Numbered from the stretch's first letter, positions 1 through 9,304 are shown. The stretch: 64,000 nt of DNA from Paraflavitalea sp966211765 (GCA_966211765.1 CBIHOV010000033.1:39740-103739), one strand, 5' to 3'. The notes: generated by a model not told the origin, from the letters alone. Translations and numbers: made by a program.

Positions 1-2248
1 CGCTGTTGTTGAAATAGATCAGGTCGGGATTCCACTGGGTATGCCCTTCCTTGGCCAACAGGGGTGCATAGGAACTCATTGCCACCACATCGCCGTTGCG
101 CTCGAGGGCGGTGAGGTAGAGGGCTTCTGCCAGTGCTGTCTCGAGGTTATTGGGCCTGCCGGGCAGGTGGGCTGCATATTCGCCCAGGTACACCTTCGAT
201 TTACTGCGGTCGTATTTATCGTAATAATCCTGGTTGTGGATGAGCCAGCCGGGCGACACATAATAATGTTCATCCACCATGGGCACTTTGAGTTTGTCAG
301 CCAGTTGCCATCCTTCCTCATAATCGGTGCCTTCCCAGAAAGGCCCTACGGTACCGATCACTGTAATAGCAGGATATTTTGCTTTCACAGCCTGGTAGAT
401 CATAGTAAAACGTTGTTCAAAAATATCAGTGATGAGGTCTTCATTTCCGATGCCAATGTATTTGAGGTTGAATGGTTGGGGATGCCCCGCTTCGGCGCGT
501 TTCTTTCCCCAGGTGGTGTTTATATCGCCATTGGCGTATTCTACGAGGTCGAGGATATCCTGTATGTATTCATCCATTTGCTCCAGGGGCAGACCGCCCT
601 GTTGTCCACCGCCGGTAGGACTGCTGCCGGAATTCTGGCAAGGCACGCCTGCAGATAGTACGGGCAATGGCTCGGCGCCAATATCGGCACAATAGCGGAA
701 GTATTCAAAGTAGCCAAGACCAGCGGTCTGGTGATAGCCCCAAAGGTTGCGCTGAGGAATACGGGCTTCGAGTGGACCAATGGTATTTTTCCAGTGGTAT
801 ATATTGCCGAGGCCATCGCCATGGGCTACACATCCACCGGGAAAACGGATGAAGCGGGGATGGATATCTGCAACGACCTGTGCGAGATCGGCACGCAGGC
901 CATTGTCTCTTTCTTTAAATGTTTTTTGTGGAAAGAGAGAGACCATGTCGAGCTGGATCCGTCCAATGGATAAAGGCTGTAATTGTAAACGCGCATCTGC
1001 TGCATCGGCATTGGCTACCAGGATGGCTTTGGTATTCTTCCAACCGGTAGTGGAGGGTGTGATGGTTGTTTGGGCCAGCAGTTTCCCTTCTCTGCTTACC
1101 AATTGTACCAGGAGTTTTCCCTTGCCGGTTGTTTGTTTGGTAAACAGCGACAATTTGTATTGTTCACCTTTCCGGATAGTGATGCCATCAAAGCCAGTAT
1201 TGACCAATGAGGCGCCGGGTGTTTTGGTATCCAGTACCGCGTAATGCCGGTTGTTGATATGAATGGGTGTAGTGGTATCTATCGTGAAGCTGGTATGATC
1301 GCCTTGCAAGGTCCAGGAGTGGGTGCTTTTCCAGCTGGTATCACGTCCTTCTTTATCGCCGGGGGCATATTCAAAATCGCGATTCTGAATCAGCTCAGCA
1401 TAAATGCCGCCATCGGCTGCATAGTTGATGTCTTCAAAGAATACACCGGTAAGCAAATTGCTGATGGGCTTGGCCTGAGCTGGCTGAAGGGAAAGTTTTA
1501 CTTCCACGGGCTTGAGGTTGGCAAAACGTTGTGCATCCTGGGCTGTTTGTTCGCCGTAGAGGGTATTCCTGTATTGCTTTCCCTCCCAGTTTTTGATGAG
1601 CTTATCGGCAGTGGCCCAGGGCACGCGGTGCAGTTGACCGGTGGCGGGCCCTGCAGGCAGGTTGATGGTGGTACTGGCATCTGCATATTGCGCTGCAGAT
1701 ACGGTGGCTGCAGGCGTATAGGTCTTGAAGTCTTTGGTTGTTACCTGGAAATACTTGCCCGAGGCATCGGTATAGGTGATGCTGTATTGGGCCTTTTGCG
1801 GGTTGTATTGAATGATGGGTTTGAGCACATTGGCTCCTGCGGTCATCAGGGGATAGCTTTGGCGGCCCCAATACAGGAGGTCGGGCGAGGAAGCATGGGC
1901 AAACAGTTTTTCCCGGTCGTTGAGGGCCCATACACATTGCCAGTCGCCATTGGGTGTTTGAATAAGGTATGGGTTGAACATTTTCTTTTCTGAACCCCAG
2001 CGGCCATAGTCACTCTGCAGGAAACCAAATTCATTGCCGATCAGTTGCCAGTTGATCTGATCGCGGCTCCAGGCAAAATGGAGGCCATTGTGGTTATTAT
2101 TTTTAAGTGTACTGTAGGAGAAGAGGTACACCGAGTCGGCACCGGCGCCAGCCTTTGGAGGCTGGGCCTGCGTAGTGCGGGTGGCCAGGGAAAGCAGGCC
2201 AATAGCAAGAAGTAGGATATACCGGGCGGGTGTTGTTCCTGATCTCAT
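1..2248 (-). CDS. alpha-L-arabinofuranosidase, GH51-type, with GH43-like N-terminal part (3' end off the window)
   Basis: Read directly on the minus strand from an ATG at 2248, the frame stays open to the left edge, giving 749 residues without a stop. Residues 1-30 look like a signal peptide (MRSGTTPARYILLLAIGLL). Residues about 35-190 resemble a GH43/GH32-type beta-propeller fragment (NGLHFAWSRDQINW, FAHASSPDLLYWG). The rest is a GH51-type arabinofuranosidase: NLLTGVFFEDINYAADGG, FPGGCVAHGDGLGN, then the acid/base Glu603 in IGIGNED and the nucleophile Glu690 in YLGEYAAH. The family removes terminal arabinofuranosyl groups from arabinan or arabinoxylan; the signal peptide points to the periplasm or outside. 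The C-terminal beta-sandwich is missing only because the window ends. No polysaccharide-utilisation partners are visible here. Confidence 0.88.
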   Translation of the reverse strand, partial: MRSGTTPARYILLLAIGLLSLATRTTQAQPPKAGAGADSVYLFSYSTLKNNNHNGLHFAWSRDQINWQLIGNEFGFLQSDYGRWGSEKKMFNPYLIQTPNGDWQCVWALNDREKLFAHASSPDLLYWGRQSYPLMTAGANVLKPIIQYNPQKAQYSITYTDASGKYFQVTTKDFKTYTPAATVSAAQYADASTTINLPAGPATGQLHRVPWATADKLIKNWEGKQYRNTLYGEQTAQDAQRFANLKPVEVKLSLQPAQAKPISNLLTGVFFEDINYAADGGIYAELIQNRDFEYAPGDKEGRDTSWKSTHSWTLQGDHTSFTIDTTTPIHINNRHYAVLDTKTPGASLVNTGFDGITIRKGEQYKLSLFTKQTTGKGKLLVQLVSREGKLLAQTTITPSTTGWKNTKAILVANADAADARLQLQPLSIGRIQLDMVSLFPQKTFKERDNGLRADLAQVVADIHPRFIRFPGGCVAHGDGLGNIYHWKNTIGPLEARIPQRNLWGYHQTAGLGYFEYFRYCADIGAEPLPVLSAGVPCQNSGSSPTGGGQQGGLPLEQMDEYIQDILDLVEYANGDINTTWGKKRAEAGHPQPFNLKYIGIGNEDLITDIFEQRFTMIYQAVKAKYPAITVIGTVGPFWEGTDYEEGWQLADKLKVPMVDEHYYVSPGWLIHNQDYYDKYDRSKSKVYLGEYAAHLPGRPNNLETALAEALYLTALERNGDVVAMSSYAPLLAKEGHTQWNPDLIYFNNS

Positions 2249-2321
2249 ATGCAAACAAGTTGGGTGGACAGAATATAAATGTCAATATTACAATTATATT
2301 GGCAAATACAAAAGCAGCGGA

Positions 2322-2387
2322 TTGCCCCTACAGGGCAAATGAATTTGTTGGCATTCATTTCTACAAAGCTGTCGCCCCTAAAGGGGC
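2322..2387. repeat. two small GC hairpins in the spacer between genes
   Basis: Two short inverted repeats lie between the arabinofuranosidase start and the reductase stop: TTGCCC/GGGCAA (2322-2327 with 2333-2338) and GCCCC/GGGGC around a TAAA loop (2374-2387). They have no T-run, so they look more like dispersed REP-style hairpins or a weak terminator for the reductase operon than a standard terminator. Confidence 0.4.
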
Positions 2388-2452
2388 ATGAATACCCTTT
2401 GACAAGTTCCAGGGTGACAGCTTAATTCCAGACAACCCACGAGGACAGATTA

Positions 2453-4648
2453 TTAATAGCAGTCCATCAGCACCTGGCCATGGGATTGGTAATGGCTGAT
2501 GCTTTTGCCGTTTTTCTCCTGGCAAATGGTCTCGAGCCAGGCAATCACATCATGTTGCATGGACAGGGAACCACACAACATCAGCACGCCACCTCTTGAA
2601 AGCGTTTGCGCCACAAAGTCAGCATCATTTGCCAACAGGTCTTTCACATACTGTTTTTCCTCTTCCCTGGAATAAGCAACCTGCAAACCGTCCAATTTGT
2701 CAGTAGCCATATGTCCGGCCATGGCTGCTGAAAATGGTTCAAATGACAGCTTGTAACGAAACCCACAGTACAAATAACATTCTGTCAGTTGGTTGTTCTG
2801 TTCTATCATACCAAGAAAAGGAGCAATGCCTGTGCCATTGGAGATCATGATCACAGCGGGCACGTTTTGGGGAAACTGAAAATGTGGGTTGGGTACCACA
2901 CGCGCCTGTATGGTATCGCCCGCATTGAGCTGGTACAGGTAATTGGAGCCCAATCCATCCGGGTGGCGTTTTACGCTGAGCTGGATAAGGCCACCCACTT
3001 TACCAATAGAGTAAAGCCGTTCCCGGTAATCACCGGCGGGGTAAACCGCCAGCAGGTCACCGGAAGTATATTTATTCCTCCAGGAGGGTTTGATGCGTAC
3101 AATAAAAGGTTCATCAGCATGGGTGATGTCGGTTTTATCAATGACCGTCATCGTCTCGAGGCCAGCTGGCTTTTGTTTCATTGTTTCCGGCAAAGCAATA
3201 CCGGTAAGTCCCACTTTTTGCGACCAAATCACCAGCCATTGGTTGAACTGGTCGGGCGACTTATCATTGATGGTATGTATTTCCAGCAGCGGCACTGCCC
3301 AGGGCTGCACAGACAGCAGGTTGTTGACCTCAAAAGCAAATTGACAGAAATCGGGATAGGCATGCGAGCCAAAGCCTACCACAGAAAAGTGGACACCAGG
3401 CTGCTGCTGGTATTTTTTGACGAGCGAGGAGAAGCGGTTGGCATTGGTAGGCGCATCACCCAAACCATAAGTAGAAGTAAGAATGATGATATGTTCCGCC
3501 TTGGGGAATGACTGGTAGTTATTGAGTTCTGTAAAATAAGCCATTTCACCATTCGCGATGAGTTGGCCCTGCAGGGCTTTGGCAAATGACATGGTGCTGC
3601 CGTTCTCGGAACCTGCCAAAATGATGAAGCGGCATTGCTCTGGTTTGTATTTGTTTCTGCTACGGGCTGCCAGCCGTTTGAGGCTGATGGCAAAACCAGA
3701 GTAGATAAAGAACAGGATGTTGAGGGAGGCGATGGCTAAGATGATGGCCCATATAATACTTGCGCGCCCCGTATGCCAGTCGAGGCTCAGGTGCGATAAA
3801 GTGGTGGTCATCGGATACACCACTTCACTGAGCTTTTCGCCGGTGAACTGGTTTACCACGATCTCGCGGTCTTTCAGCTTAAGGGTATAATAATCTTCGG
3901 GAAATTCGGAAAAAGGATATTCAATACTTTGTACCTGCGAAAGCTGTACCTGTTTAAAAATTGGAAAGGCTGCCGGTTTGATGGCAGGCTCTTCTTTGAT
4001 CGCATCCTCATCAATGTGATGAACGATCTTCTTTTCATCTAACAACCCAAAACGGGCCATGGACAACCAGGTGCCGGTGAGCGCGATGAGGATAATGGGA
4101 ATAAGCGAGAGGCGGCCCAATACCACATGGTAGTATTGTGCAAAATTGTCTTTGACGATCCTGGTAAAAAAACGTTTCCAGCCCCGCTGGCGCTGGATCA
4201 CCAATATAGTTCCTGAAATAGCAATCAGTAATAAGAGAAAAGAGGCCAGGCCAACAAAGAACCTGCCCACTTCATGCAAGAACAGGGAACGATGCAAGGC
4301 CGTTACCCATTGATAAAAAGCCTGTTGTTTGTGCGGCTTACCCAAGAGCTTGCCGCTTGCAGGATCGACATAGGCTTCCAGGGGTTTGCCACTGGTATCG
4401 GTTCCATTCACCACCACAAACTGGTTGGCGTCTACACTAACGGTGGTAATAGTGGAAAATGACTGTTTGAGTGCGGGGATGGTCTCCGCCAGTGTGAGTT
4501 GGTTAAAGTGATCAGCTCTATAAGAGGGTATCTTTCCTGTGATGGGCTCAAAAGAAAGGACAATGCCGGTTATAGCAGCCAGTGCAATAAAAAGAAAAGA
4601 AGATACGGCCAGTGCGAAGTGGCTGTATCTCCATACAGAAATGGTCAT
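2453..4648 (-). CDS. PepSY-type membrane flavoreductase (TM + flavodoxin + FAD/NADPH reductase fusion)
   Basis: About 731 residues from the ATG at 4648 (a GTG lies 6 nt upstream). The order is: TM helix near residues 5-35 with the PepSY_TM signature SHFALAVSSFLFIALAAITG, a periplasmic PepSY-like stretch, TM helices near 130-160, 175-205 and 300-325, each with nearby His residues (ALHRSLFLHEVGR, YYHVVLGR, DWHTGR) that could bind heme b. A flavodoxin-like domain (FIILAGSENGSTMSFAKAL) and a CysJ-like reductase half (RLYSIGKVGG; NGTGIAPFLGMIEQ; LCGSLSMQHDV) follow. This build is known for reductases that pass cytosolic NAD(P)H electrons via FMN/FAD and heme to the periplasm. It is last in an operon, 10 nt behind the DUF2271 gene. 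Specific acceptor unknown; ferric-siderophore reduction is one possibility. Confidence 0.85.
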   Translation of the reverse strand: MTISVWRYSHFALAVSSFLFIALAAITGIVLSFEPITGKIPSYRADHFNQLTLAETIPALKQSFSTITTVSVDANQFVVVNGTDTSGKPLEAYVDPASGKLLGKPHKQQAFYQWVTALHRSLFLHEVGRFFVGLASFLLLLIAISGTILVIQRQRGWKRFFTRIVKDNFAQYYHVVLGRLSLIPIILIALTGTWLSMARFGLLDEKKIVHHIDEDAIKEEPAIKPAAFPIFKQVQLSQVQSIEYPFSEFPEDYYTLKLKDREIVVNQFTGEKLSEVVYPMTTTLSHLSLDWHTGRASIIWAIILAIASLNILFFIYSGFAISLKRLAARSRNKYKPEQCRFIILAGSENGSTMSFAKALQGQLIANGEMAYFTELNNYQSFPKAEHIIILTSTYGLGDAPTNANRFSSLVKKYQQQPGVHFSVVGFGSHAYPDFCQFAFEVNNLLSVQPWAVPLLEIHTINDKSPDQFNQWLVIWSQKVGLTGIALPETMKQKPAGLETMTVIDKTDITHADEPFIVRIKPSWRNKYTSGDLLAVYPAGDYRERLYSIGKVGGLIQLSVKRHPDGLGSNYLYQLNAGDTIQARVVPNPHFQFPQNVPAVIMISNGTGIAPFLGMIEQNNQLTECYLYCGFRYKLSFEPFSAAMAGHMATDKLDGLQVAYSREEEKQYVKDLLANDADFVAQTLSRGGVLMLCGSLSMQHDVIAWLETICQEKNGKSISHYQSHGQVLMDCY

Positions 4649-4658
4649 GGGCACTTAA

Positions 4659-5153
4659 TTAGTTTTGAGCCAGCCGCACATAGCGAATATACCCGGTGCC
4701 TTCGCTTTTGGCAGCCAGTCCCTCGGTTGTGAGGGGTATCTCCAGGTCTTTTTCGTAATACTTCTTGTCTTCTACGGCTGTTTCAAACCGCAGTTTATAG
4801 CCCGCATTTATTTTTGCATTGTCGATCTCCAGCACGGTAACAGAGCGATCGCCACCCGTAACGGATGCGCCGGTAACGGCATCTACATTGGCGGGCTTTT
4901 TGGAACGGAACTCATGCCATGATTTAAGGCTTGGGTACCATTTTTTATCGGAGCCCATCACGCGCAATGTCTTTTCGTATTTGCCTTTGGGATCGATCAG
5001 GGAAACCACGATATAAGCGCCTTCACCCACATAGTTGGTCATCTGCACCATGCATTTGTATTGTACGCTGCCGGCATTTTGCGCGGAGCTTATACCAGGG
5101 ATCAAATACATTGTTAACAATACCAGGATCAGCTTATAGGAACTCTTCATCAT
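4659..5153 (-). CDS. DUF2271 family exported protein with flavinylation-like motif
   Basis: 164 residues with a signal peptide ending near SSAQ (residue 25). The mature part matches the DUF2271 pattern (Ig-like, KWYPSLKSWHEF). Residues 91-99 read DAVTGASVT, which fits the D-x-x-[ST]-G-A-[ST] motif at which ApbE attaches FMN covalently in proteins such as NqrC and RnfG; Ser97 would be the acceptor. It starts 2 nt after the ankyrin gene stops and ends 10 nt before the reductase starts, so the three are one transcription unit. I infer a periplasmic electron carrier that takes electrons from the PepSY reductase. No ApbE gene is in this window, so flavinylation would depend on one elsewhere. Confidence 0.75.
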   Translation of the reverse strand: MMKSSYKLILVLLTMYLIPGISSAQNAGSVQYKCMVQMTNYVGEGAYIVVSLIDPKGKYEKTLRVMGSDKKWYPSLKSWHEFRSKKPANVDAVTGASVTGGDRSVTVLEIDNAKINAGYKLRFETAVEDKKYYEKDLEIPLTTEGLAAKSEGTGYIRYVRLAQN

Positions 5154-5155
5154 TG

Positions 5156-6631
5156 TTATTTTAAGAAATCTACAGAAACATTGGACTTTGAAAGGAACTC
5201 GTTCTCTTTGGCCAGTTCATAAGCTGTTTCCTTGAACGTGGTAGTAGCGTCTTTCTTCGCGCCGATCGACAACAGGTATTTCAGGATGGTATCGTCTTTG
5301 GAAAGCATGGCCGCTTTGTGCAGTACGGTGAAGCCTTCTTTGTTTTTCGCATTAACATCCACCTGCAGGGGCTCAATCTTCTTTAGCAGTGCAAGGTCGC
5401 CCCTGGCGATGGCCAGGTGATACAAGGTATTGCCATCTTTTTGAGGCGTGGTCAGGTTAAGGCCTGCCTGCTGCAGCAATTTTAATTTAGCGCTAAAGAG
5501 GTCCTGTGCACCAGTTTGTGCATTGTAAGATTGTATAAGGTAGTAAGCCAGGTTATTGCCTGCTGCGTCAACTGAATTTATAGATGCGCCTTTACCCAAC
5601 AGCAATTGAACGATCTCCGGTGAATTGCCTCTCACGGCCATTGCGAGTGCCGTAACGCCTTTTTTGTTGGCCAGGTTAATGCTTTTCGCTGTCAAGAGCA
5701 GTGCCAGGGTGGCAGAGTCCTTGTTGGCAGCAGCTGCATTCATGAAGGGTGTATTGCCTTCGTTGTCTACCTGGTCGATTTTTACGCCGCGGCCAATAAA
5801 ATAGCTAATGATCTCCTGCTGGTTGGGCTTGCGCGCCAGGTTGTGCAGCAGGTTTTCGCCATTCTTGTTTACTCCCGTAGGTTTCAGGTTGAGGCTTTCG
5901 AGGTATTGGTATACAGCCATGCCGTTACCTACGCCTCCCCTGCCTCCCTGGCTGGCCATCAGGAAAGCCTGGTCGGTGGGTTTAACGCCTTTTTGCAGGA
6001 GCGACTTCATCAGGTCGATATTGCCGGATCTTGCTACATAATTGAAAGCGGTATTGCCTGCGGCATCGGTATCCTGTAAGGAAAGTCCTTTTGATATAAA
6101 ATAGTTGGTGAGCGCAAAGTCTTTGTCATTGGCAATAGCCGTCAAAAGCAGGCTGGCGCCTTCCGGGTTCTTTTGTTTGATATCGGCGCCTGCGCGTACC
6201 AATGCATCAAACACTTTTGTATTGGCTTGTGCTGCGTTGGCGGCGAAGCCAAGGGGTGTACTGCCGTGGCTGTCTACCAGGTCGAGTTTAGCGCCTTTGC
6301 TGATGAGGTATTCTACAACAGGGAGGTTGCCCCGGGCGGCCGACCAGAAGATATACGTACGGGAGTCGTGCGTTAATTTGTTGACATCATTGCCTTTTTG
6401 TTCCAACAGGAAGGTGATCACTTCGGTGGAGGCGTTGGCGTTGATGGCGAGGACCACGGGGTCGAAGGAAGACCTGTTGAATTCCGAGGGGCTATTGCCT
6501 TTTTCCACGGCTGCCTTTACGGTGGCCAGGTCGGGGTTGGTTTTCCAGAAAGCCTGGTCGAGCAAGGTATTGTTCTGGGCCTGGGTGAGCAGGGATGCCC
6601 CTAAAAAAAGGACTGCCAATAGTCGTTTCAT
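5156..6631 (-). CDS. exported ankyrin-repeat protein
   Basis: 491 residues from the ATG at 6631; this start is chosen because it opens directly on a signal peptide (MKRLLAVLFLGASLLTQAQ). The rest is a continuous ankyrin array of about a dozen units with the usual GxTPLGFAAN, GNTPFMNAAA, GVTALAMAV and GFTVLHKAA cores spaced about 33-35 residues. Ankyrin proteins bind other proteins. Because it is exported and first in an operon with a DUF2271 protein and a PepSY reductase, a scaffold role in the periplasm for that redox pair is the simplest reading, but this is inference. No enzymatic motif is visible. Confidence 0.85.
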   Translation of the reverse strand: MKRLLAVLFLGASLLTQAQNNTLLDQAFWKTNPDLATVKAAVEKGNSPSEFNRSSFDPVVLAINANASTEVITFLLEQKGNDVNKLTHDSRTYIFWSAARGNLPVVEYLISKGAKLDLVDSHGSTPLGFAANAAQANTKVFDALVRAGADIKQKNPEGASLLLTAIANDKDFALTNYFISKGLSLQDTDAAGNTAFNYVARSGNIDLMKSLLQKGVKPTDQAFLMASQGGRGGVGNGMAVYQYLESLNLKPTGVNKNGENLLHNLARKPNQQEIISYFIGRGVKIDQVDNEGNTPFMNAAAANKDSATLALLLTAKSINLANKKGVTALAMAVRGNSPEIVQLLLGKGASINSVDAAGNNLAYYLIQSYNAQTGAQDLFSAKLKLLQQAGLNLTTPQKDGNTLYHLAIARGDLALLKKIEPLQVDVNAKNKEGFTVLHKAAMLSKDDTILKYLLSIGAKKDATTTFKETAYELAKENEFLSKSNVSVDFLK

Positions 6632-6711
6632 CTGAGTAGGTTTTGCCTGGTATAAGTGTGAAATGAATGATCGTGTTGATAGCATGGGCTGAACAGTGAC
6701 TGATTTGGCGG

Positions 6712-6719
6712 CAAAAGTA
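6712..6719 (-). promoter_or_regulatory. -7 box candidate for the ankyrin/DUF2271/PepSY operon
   Basis: On the minus strand the sequence is TACTTTTG, an exact match to the Bacteroidota -7 consensus TAnnTTTG, about 80 nt upstream of the ankyrin start. No clear -33 TTG is seen, so the call is tentative. Confidence 0.35.
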
Positions 6720-6911
6720 GACATCAGGACGGCTTTTCATTTACAGAATCGGGAAATTCGTAGAGCGGATTCGGGAAAACCGGAAGATGGGGCGGAGGGG
6801 GTTGATATTCATCAAGTTGGGAGGGGAGCTAGAAAAGGGGAGCAGATATCCGGGGCCGTCTGTTGCGGAGAGACTTCCCTGCATGGAAGAAGATGAGATT
6901 TATAGGCAAAG

Positions 6912-6947
6912 CAAACACTACATGGCAGAAAAGCCATGCAGTGTTTG
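6912..6947 (-). terminator. hairpin terminator after the cytochrome gene
   Basis: A 15-bp stem with one mismatch (6912-6926 with 6933-6947) around an AGAAAA loop lies just past the stop of the cytochrome gene. The following minus-strand bases are only mildly T-rich, so it may work as a factor-independent terminator of modest strength or as an mRNA-stabilising 3' end. Confidence 0.55.
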
Positions 6948-6957
6948 TAAAGAATTA

Positions 6958-7554
6958 TTAACGCGCAGACGGTGGCGGCGGTGGATTCAATACAGCTTGT
7001 GGCACGAGGTTTTTGACAGGCTTAATGGTCTTCAGGTATTCGTAAATAGCCTTTACATCTTCATCCGTCATTTGAGAAAGGGCTGGTACGGGCATGGGCG
7101 GCATGAGGGGCCGGGAATTTGCCACACCACGGTATTTACCTTCCTTGATGGCTCTCCTGAAATTGTCATACGTCCAACCGCCGAGACCGGTATCATCTGG
7201 AGTCAGATTGGCTGCATAGGTAATGCCCCAGGGGCCTACAGCCGCCGTGAGATCACCTTTCATCAGCGCCCATCTTCCATCGCGGGTAATGGCGGTATCA
7301 AACTGGCCAAGGGGGCCAGCAGCCACATCATAGCCCGACAGGAGTTTCGTCGTATCAGGCACAGGGCCTTGCGGGGTCATGATCTTGGGCGTGTGGCAAT
7401 CACCACAGCCGACTACTGTTACAAGGTATTTGCCTCTTTCTGCTAATTGTGCTTCAGTGGCTGCTTCTTTACCGCCTTCTTTGCCGGCAGTTTCGTTACA
7501 GGAAATAAATGCTACGCTCATGGCTACAATAGCCGGGTACACGAATCGCTTCAT
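6958..7554 (-). CDS. c-type cytochrome lipoprotein, single heme
   Basis: 198 residues. The N-terminus has a lipoprotein signal with the lipobox Cys near residue 19 (AFISCNE). One heme-attachment motif, CGDCH, is at residues 50-54, and a Met-rich segment (LMPPMPVPALSQM) near residues 148-162 offers the second axial ligand. The C-terminus is Pro-rich. The family is that of small class I cytochromes fused or coupled to dehydrogenases and copper enzymes. It stands alone here between the redox operon and an AraC regulator, so its partner cannot be named; sharing the strand with the reductase operon makes an electron-transfer link possible but unproven. Confidence 0.85.
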   Translation of the reverse strand: MKRFVYPAIVAMSVAFISCNETAGKEGGKEAATEAQLAERGKYLVTVVGCGDCHTPKIMTPQGPVPDTTKLLSGYDVAAGPLGQFDTAITRDGRWALMKGDLTAAVGPWGITYAANLTPDDTGLGGWTYDNFRRAIKEGKYRGVANSRPLMPPMPVPALSQMTDEDVKAIYEYLKTIKPVKNLVPQAVLNPPPPPSAR

Positions 7555-7625
7555 ATTGGTTTGATTTAAGCTTTTGCTTGCACTAAATGGTGCTTGAGGA
7601 ATAATTGGAGGATCAGGAACCCGTC

Positions 7626-8465
7626 TTATTTGGCGAATAAGTCGGTGCTCAACTGAAAGAAAGGTCCTTCCCGGTCTACCATCAGTGAGGGGCTGACGCC
7701 GGCAAACTCCTTGAAATCTCTGATAAAATGGGCCTGGTCGGCATAACCATGGTCATAGGAAAGCGCCGCCCAGGATATCTCTTTCTGTGCTGTGTGCCGC
7801 AACTGTCGGTAGGCATTCCTGAAACGGATGATGCGGGTATATGTTTTTGGGCTGGTGCCCAGTACATCGCGAAAACTGCGCTGCAACTGTCTTTCACTCA
7901 CATAAAGATCTTTGCAAAGGGATTCGATGGAAACCTTACCTTTTGCCTGGCGGATGATGCCGGCGGCCTGCTGCCAGTAAGACTGCTGATGATGCACTTT
8001 TTTCAACCGCTCCTGCAGAGAAGTCTCTGATATGCGGATAAGTGTTGCCGGATCTTCTACGCCGTACATCCGATCGACCATTTCATTGACGGCAGCATCG
8101 CTGAAATTATGGACATCCGTATAGTTATTAAACAGGGTGGCAGCAGGTACCCTGAACAACCGGATGAAATTTTCAGGTTTGAAATTGATCCCGAAACATA
8201 CAGAATAGCCTTTGGTTTTCCAGGTCACCATATCCCGGTACACGCCTGCGAAAAGTGCCTGTGGCAGCGGTTGCCAGGCGCCATCAACGCATACCTCACA
8301 CCCCTGCTGGTTAACATGTACAATGATCTGCGTCATGCCAAGCGGCAGGCACACCTGCTTGGGTGATTCCTCGGTGGGATCGCCATCAAATACCTGTAAC
8401 CAGTAGTTTTCTACATAAGGCTGCAGGGCAACGGAGGGCCTGAATTCTTTATAAGCAATAATCAT
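7626..8465 (-). CDS. AraC-family transcriptional regulator
   Basis: 279 residues. The N-terminal half is the beta-rich ligand region common in Bacteroidota AraC proteins (YVENYWLQVF, FGINFKPENFIRLF). The C-terminal 100 residues are the double helix-turn-helix: SIESLCKDLYVSERQLQRSF then the signature FRNAYRQLRH and HGYADQAHFIRDFKEFAG. It should be a DNA-binding activator or repressor responding to a small molecule. The cytochrome gene lies 71 nt downstream on the same strand and is a candidate target or co-transcribed partner. Confidence 0.9.
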   Translation of the reverse strand: MIIAYKEFRPSVALQPYVENYWLQVFDGDPTEESPKQVCLPLGMTQIIVHVNQQGCEVCVDGAWQPLPQALFAGVYRDMVTWKTKGYSVCFGINFKPENFIRLFRVPAATLFNNYTDVHNFSDAAVNEMVDRMYGVEDPATLIRISETSLQERLKKVHHQQSYWQQAAGIIRQAKGKVSIESLCKDLYVSERQLQRSFRDVLGTSPKTYTRIIRFRNAYRQLRHTAQKEISWAALSYDHGYADQAHFIRDFKEFAGVSPSLMVDREGPFFQLSTDLFAK

Positions 8466-8494
8466 TATACTTCCTTAGCGCTATTGAACGTGGA

Positions 8495-8502
8495 CAAAGA
8501 TA
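8495..8502 (-). promoter_or_regulatory. -7 box candidate for the AraC gene
   Basis: The minus strand reads TATCTTTG, an exact TAnnTTTG match, 30 nt upstream of the AraC start codon. A matching -33 element is not obvious. Confidence 0.4.
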
Positions 8503-8581
8503 GCCGCCAGAGTTGGCATGTCATTGAAGAAAAGCGACATCTTTATGTGGTTTTGTGTGGTAATTAATCACTGGAGGCCAA

Positions 8582-9181
8582 TCAATGGGTCCAGATCATG
8601 GCCTGGGGATTGAGGTTCCAATGGTATTTCTGCGCATCGCCAAAAGTGGAGAAGTCCATGCGCTCGCCAAGGATGATCTCCTTGTATGCCTGGAACATTT
8701 GCCGGGCAGCAATGATTGGTTGCATGCGGCCAACTCCTGTACAAAGACCTGGCACCGCTACTGAGGAAATTCGATCATCCCCTTTTGCCTTTATAAGGAT
8801 ACCTTTCATGGCCAGGTAAGCATTGATCGATGTATCTATGTTGAAGTTCGTAGGAATGCGCATGGTGGGGGCTGAAATAAGGAAGGGCACGATCCTGTCA
8901 CCTGTTTCTATCAGCAAAGCTTGTCCTATCAATAGTTCTCCTTCAGGAAGGGCTTTGATCTGCTGTTGCAGCTTCTTTTCCAGGTCCCACCCGAATCTTT
9001 CAGACAAAGCATAATCAAGACCTCCGTCCATAAATCCAAATGAGTTGGCGGGGCTTACGATCGCATTACACTCTGTGCGGGTGATGTCGCCTTCAATAAT
9101 GAGTACGTTTGGTTCATTGTCAAAAAAGGCTCTCCAGGCTTCTACCATTTTGGAAGAGAGGTCGGCTAATATGATTCTCAT
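8582..9181 (-). CDS. macro-domain protein (ADP-ribose binding)
   Basis: 199 residues forming one macro domain. Diagnostic parts are IIEGDITRTECNAIV, the SPANSFGFMDGGLDYALS loop that grips the distal ribose, and VPGLCTGVGRM, the phosphate-binding glycine loop. Macro domains bind or hydrolyse ADP-ribose, O-acetyl-ADP-ribose or related nucleotides in the cytosol. No ADP-ribosyltransferase is next to it; the neighbours are an AraC regulator and a divergent GH32 gene, so a role in general NAD-metabolite clean-up or reversal of ADP-ribosylation is all that can be said. Confidence 0.85.
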   Translation of the reverse strand: MRIILADLSSKMVEAWRAFFDNEPNVLIIEGDITRTECNAIVSPANSFGFMDGGLDYALSERFGWDLEKKLQQQIKALPEGELLIGQALLIETGDRIVPFLISAPTMRIPTNFNIDTSINAYLAMKGILIKAKGDDRISSVAVPGLCTGVGRMQPIIAARQMFQAYKEIILGERMDFSTFGDAQKYHWNLNPQAMIWTH

Positions 9182-9304
9182 GCGTTGTTTTTTTGGCCAG
9201 CGCCTCCCAAAGGCTTAACTGGAAATTCTTGTGCACAAGATAGTGAAGGATCGCTGATTTGCTTAACTTGTATAATGGGTGCCCTGCACCTTTAAACCTG
9301 CTAT

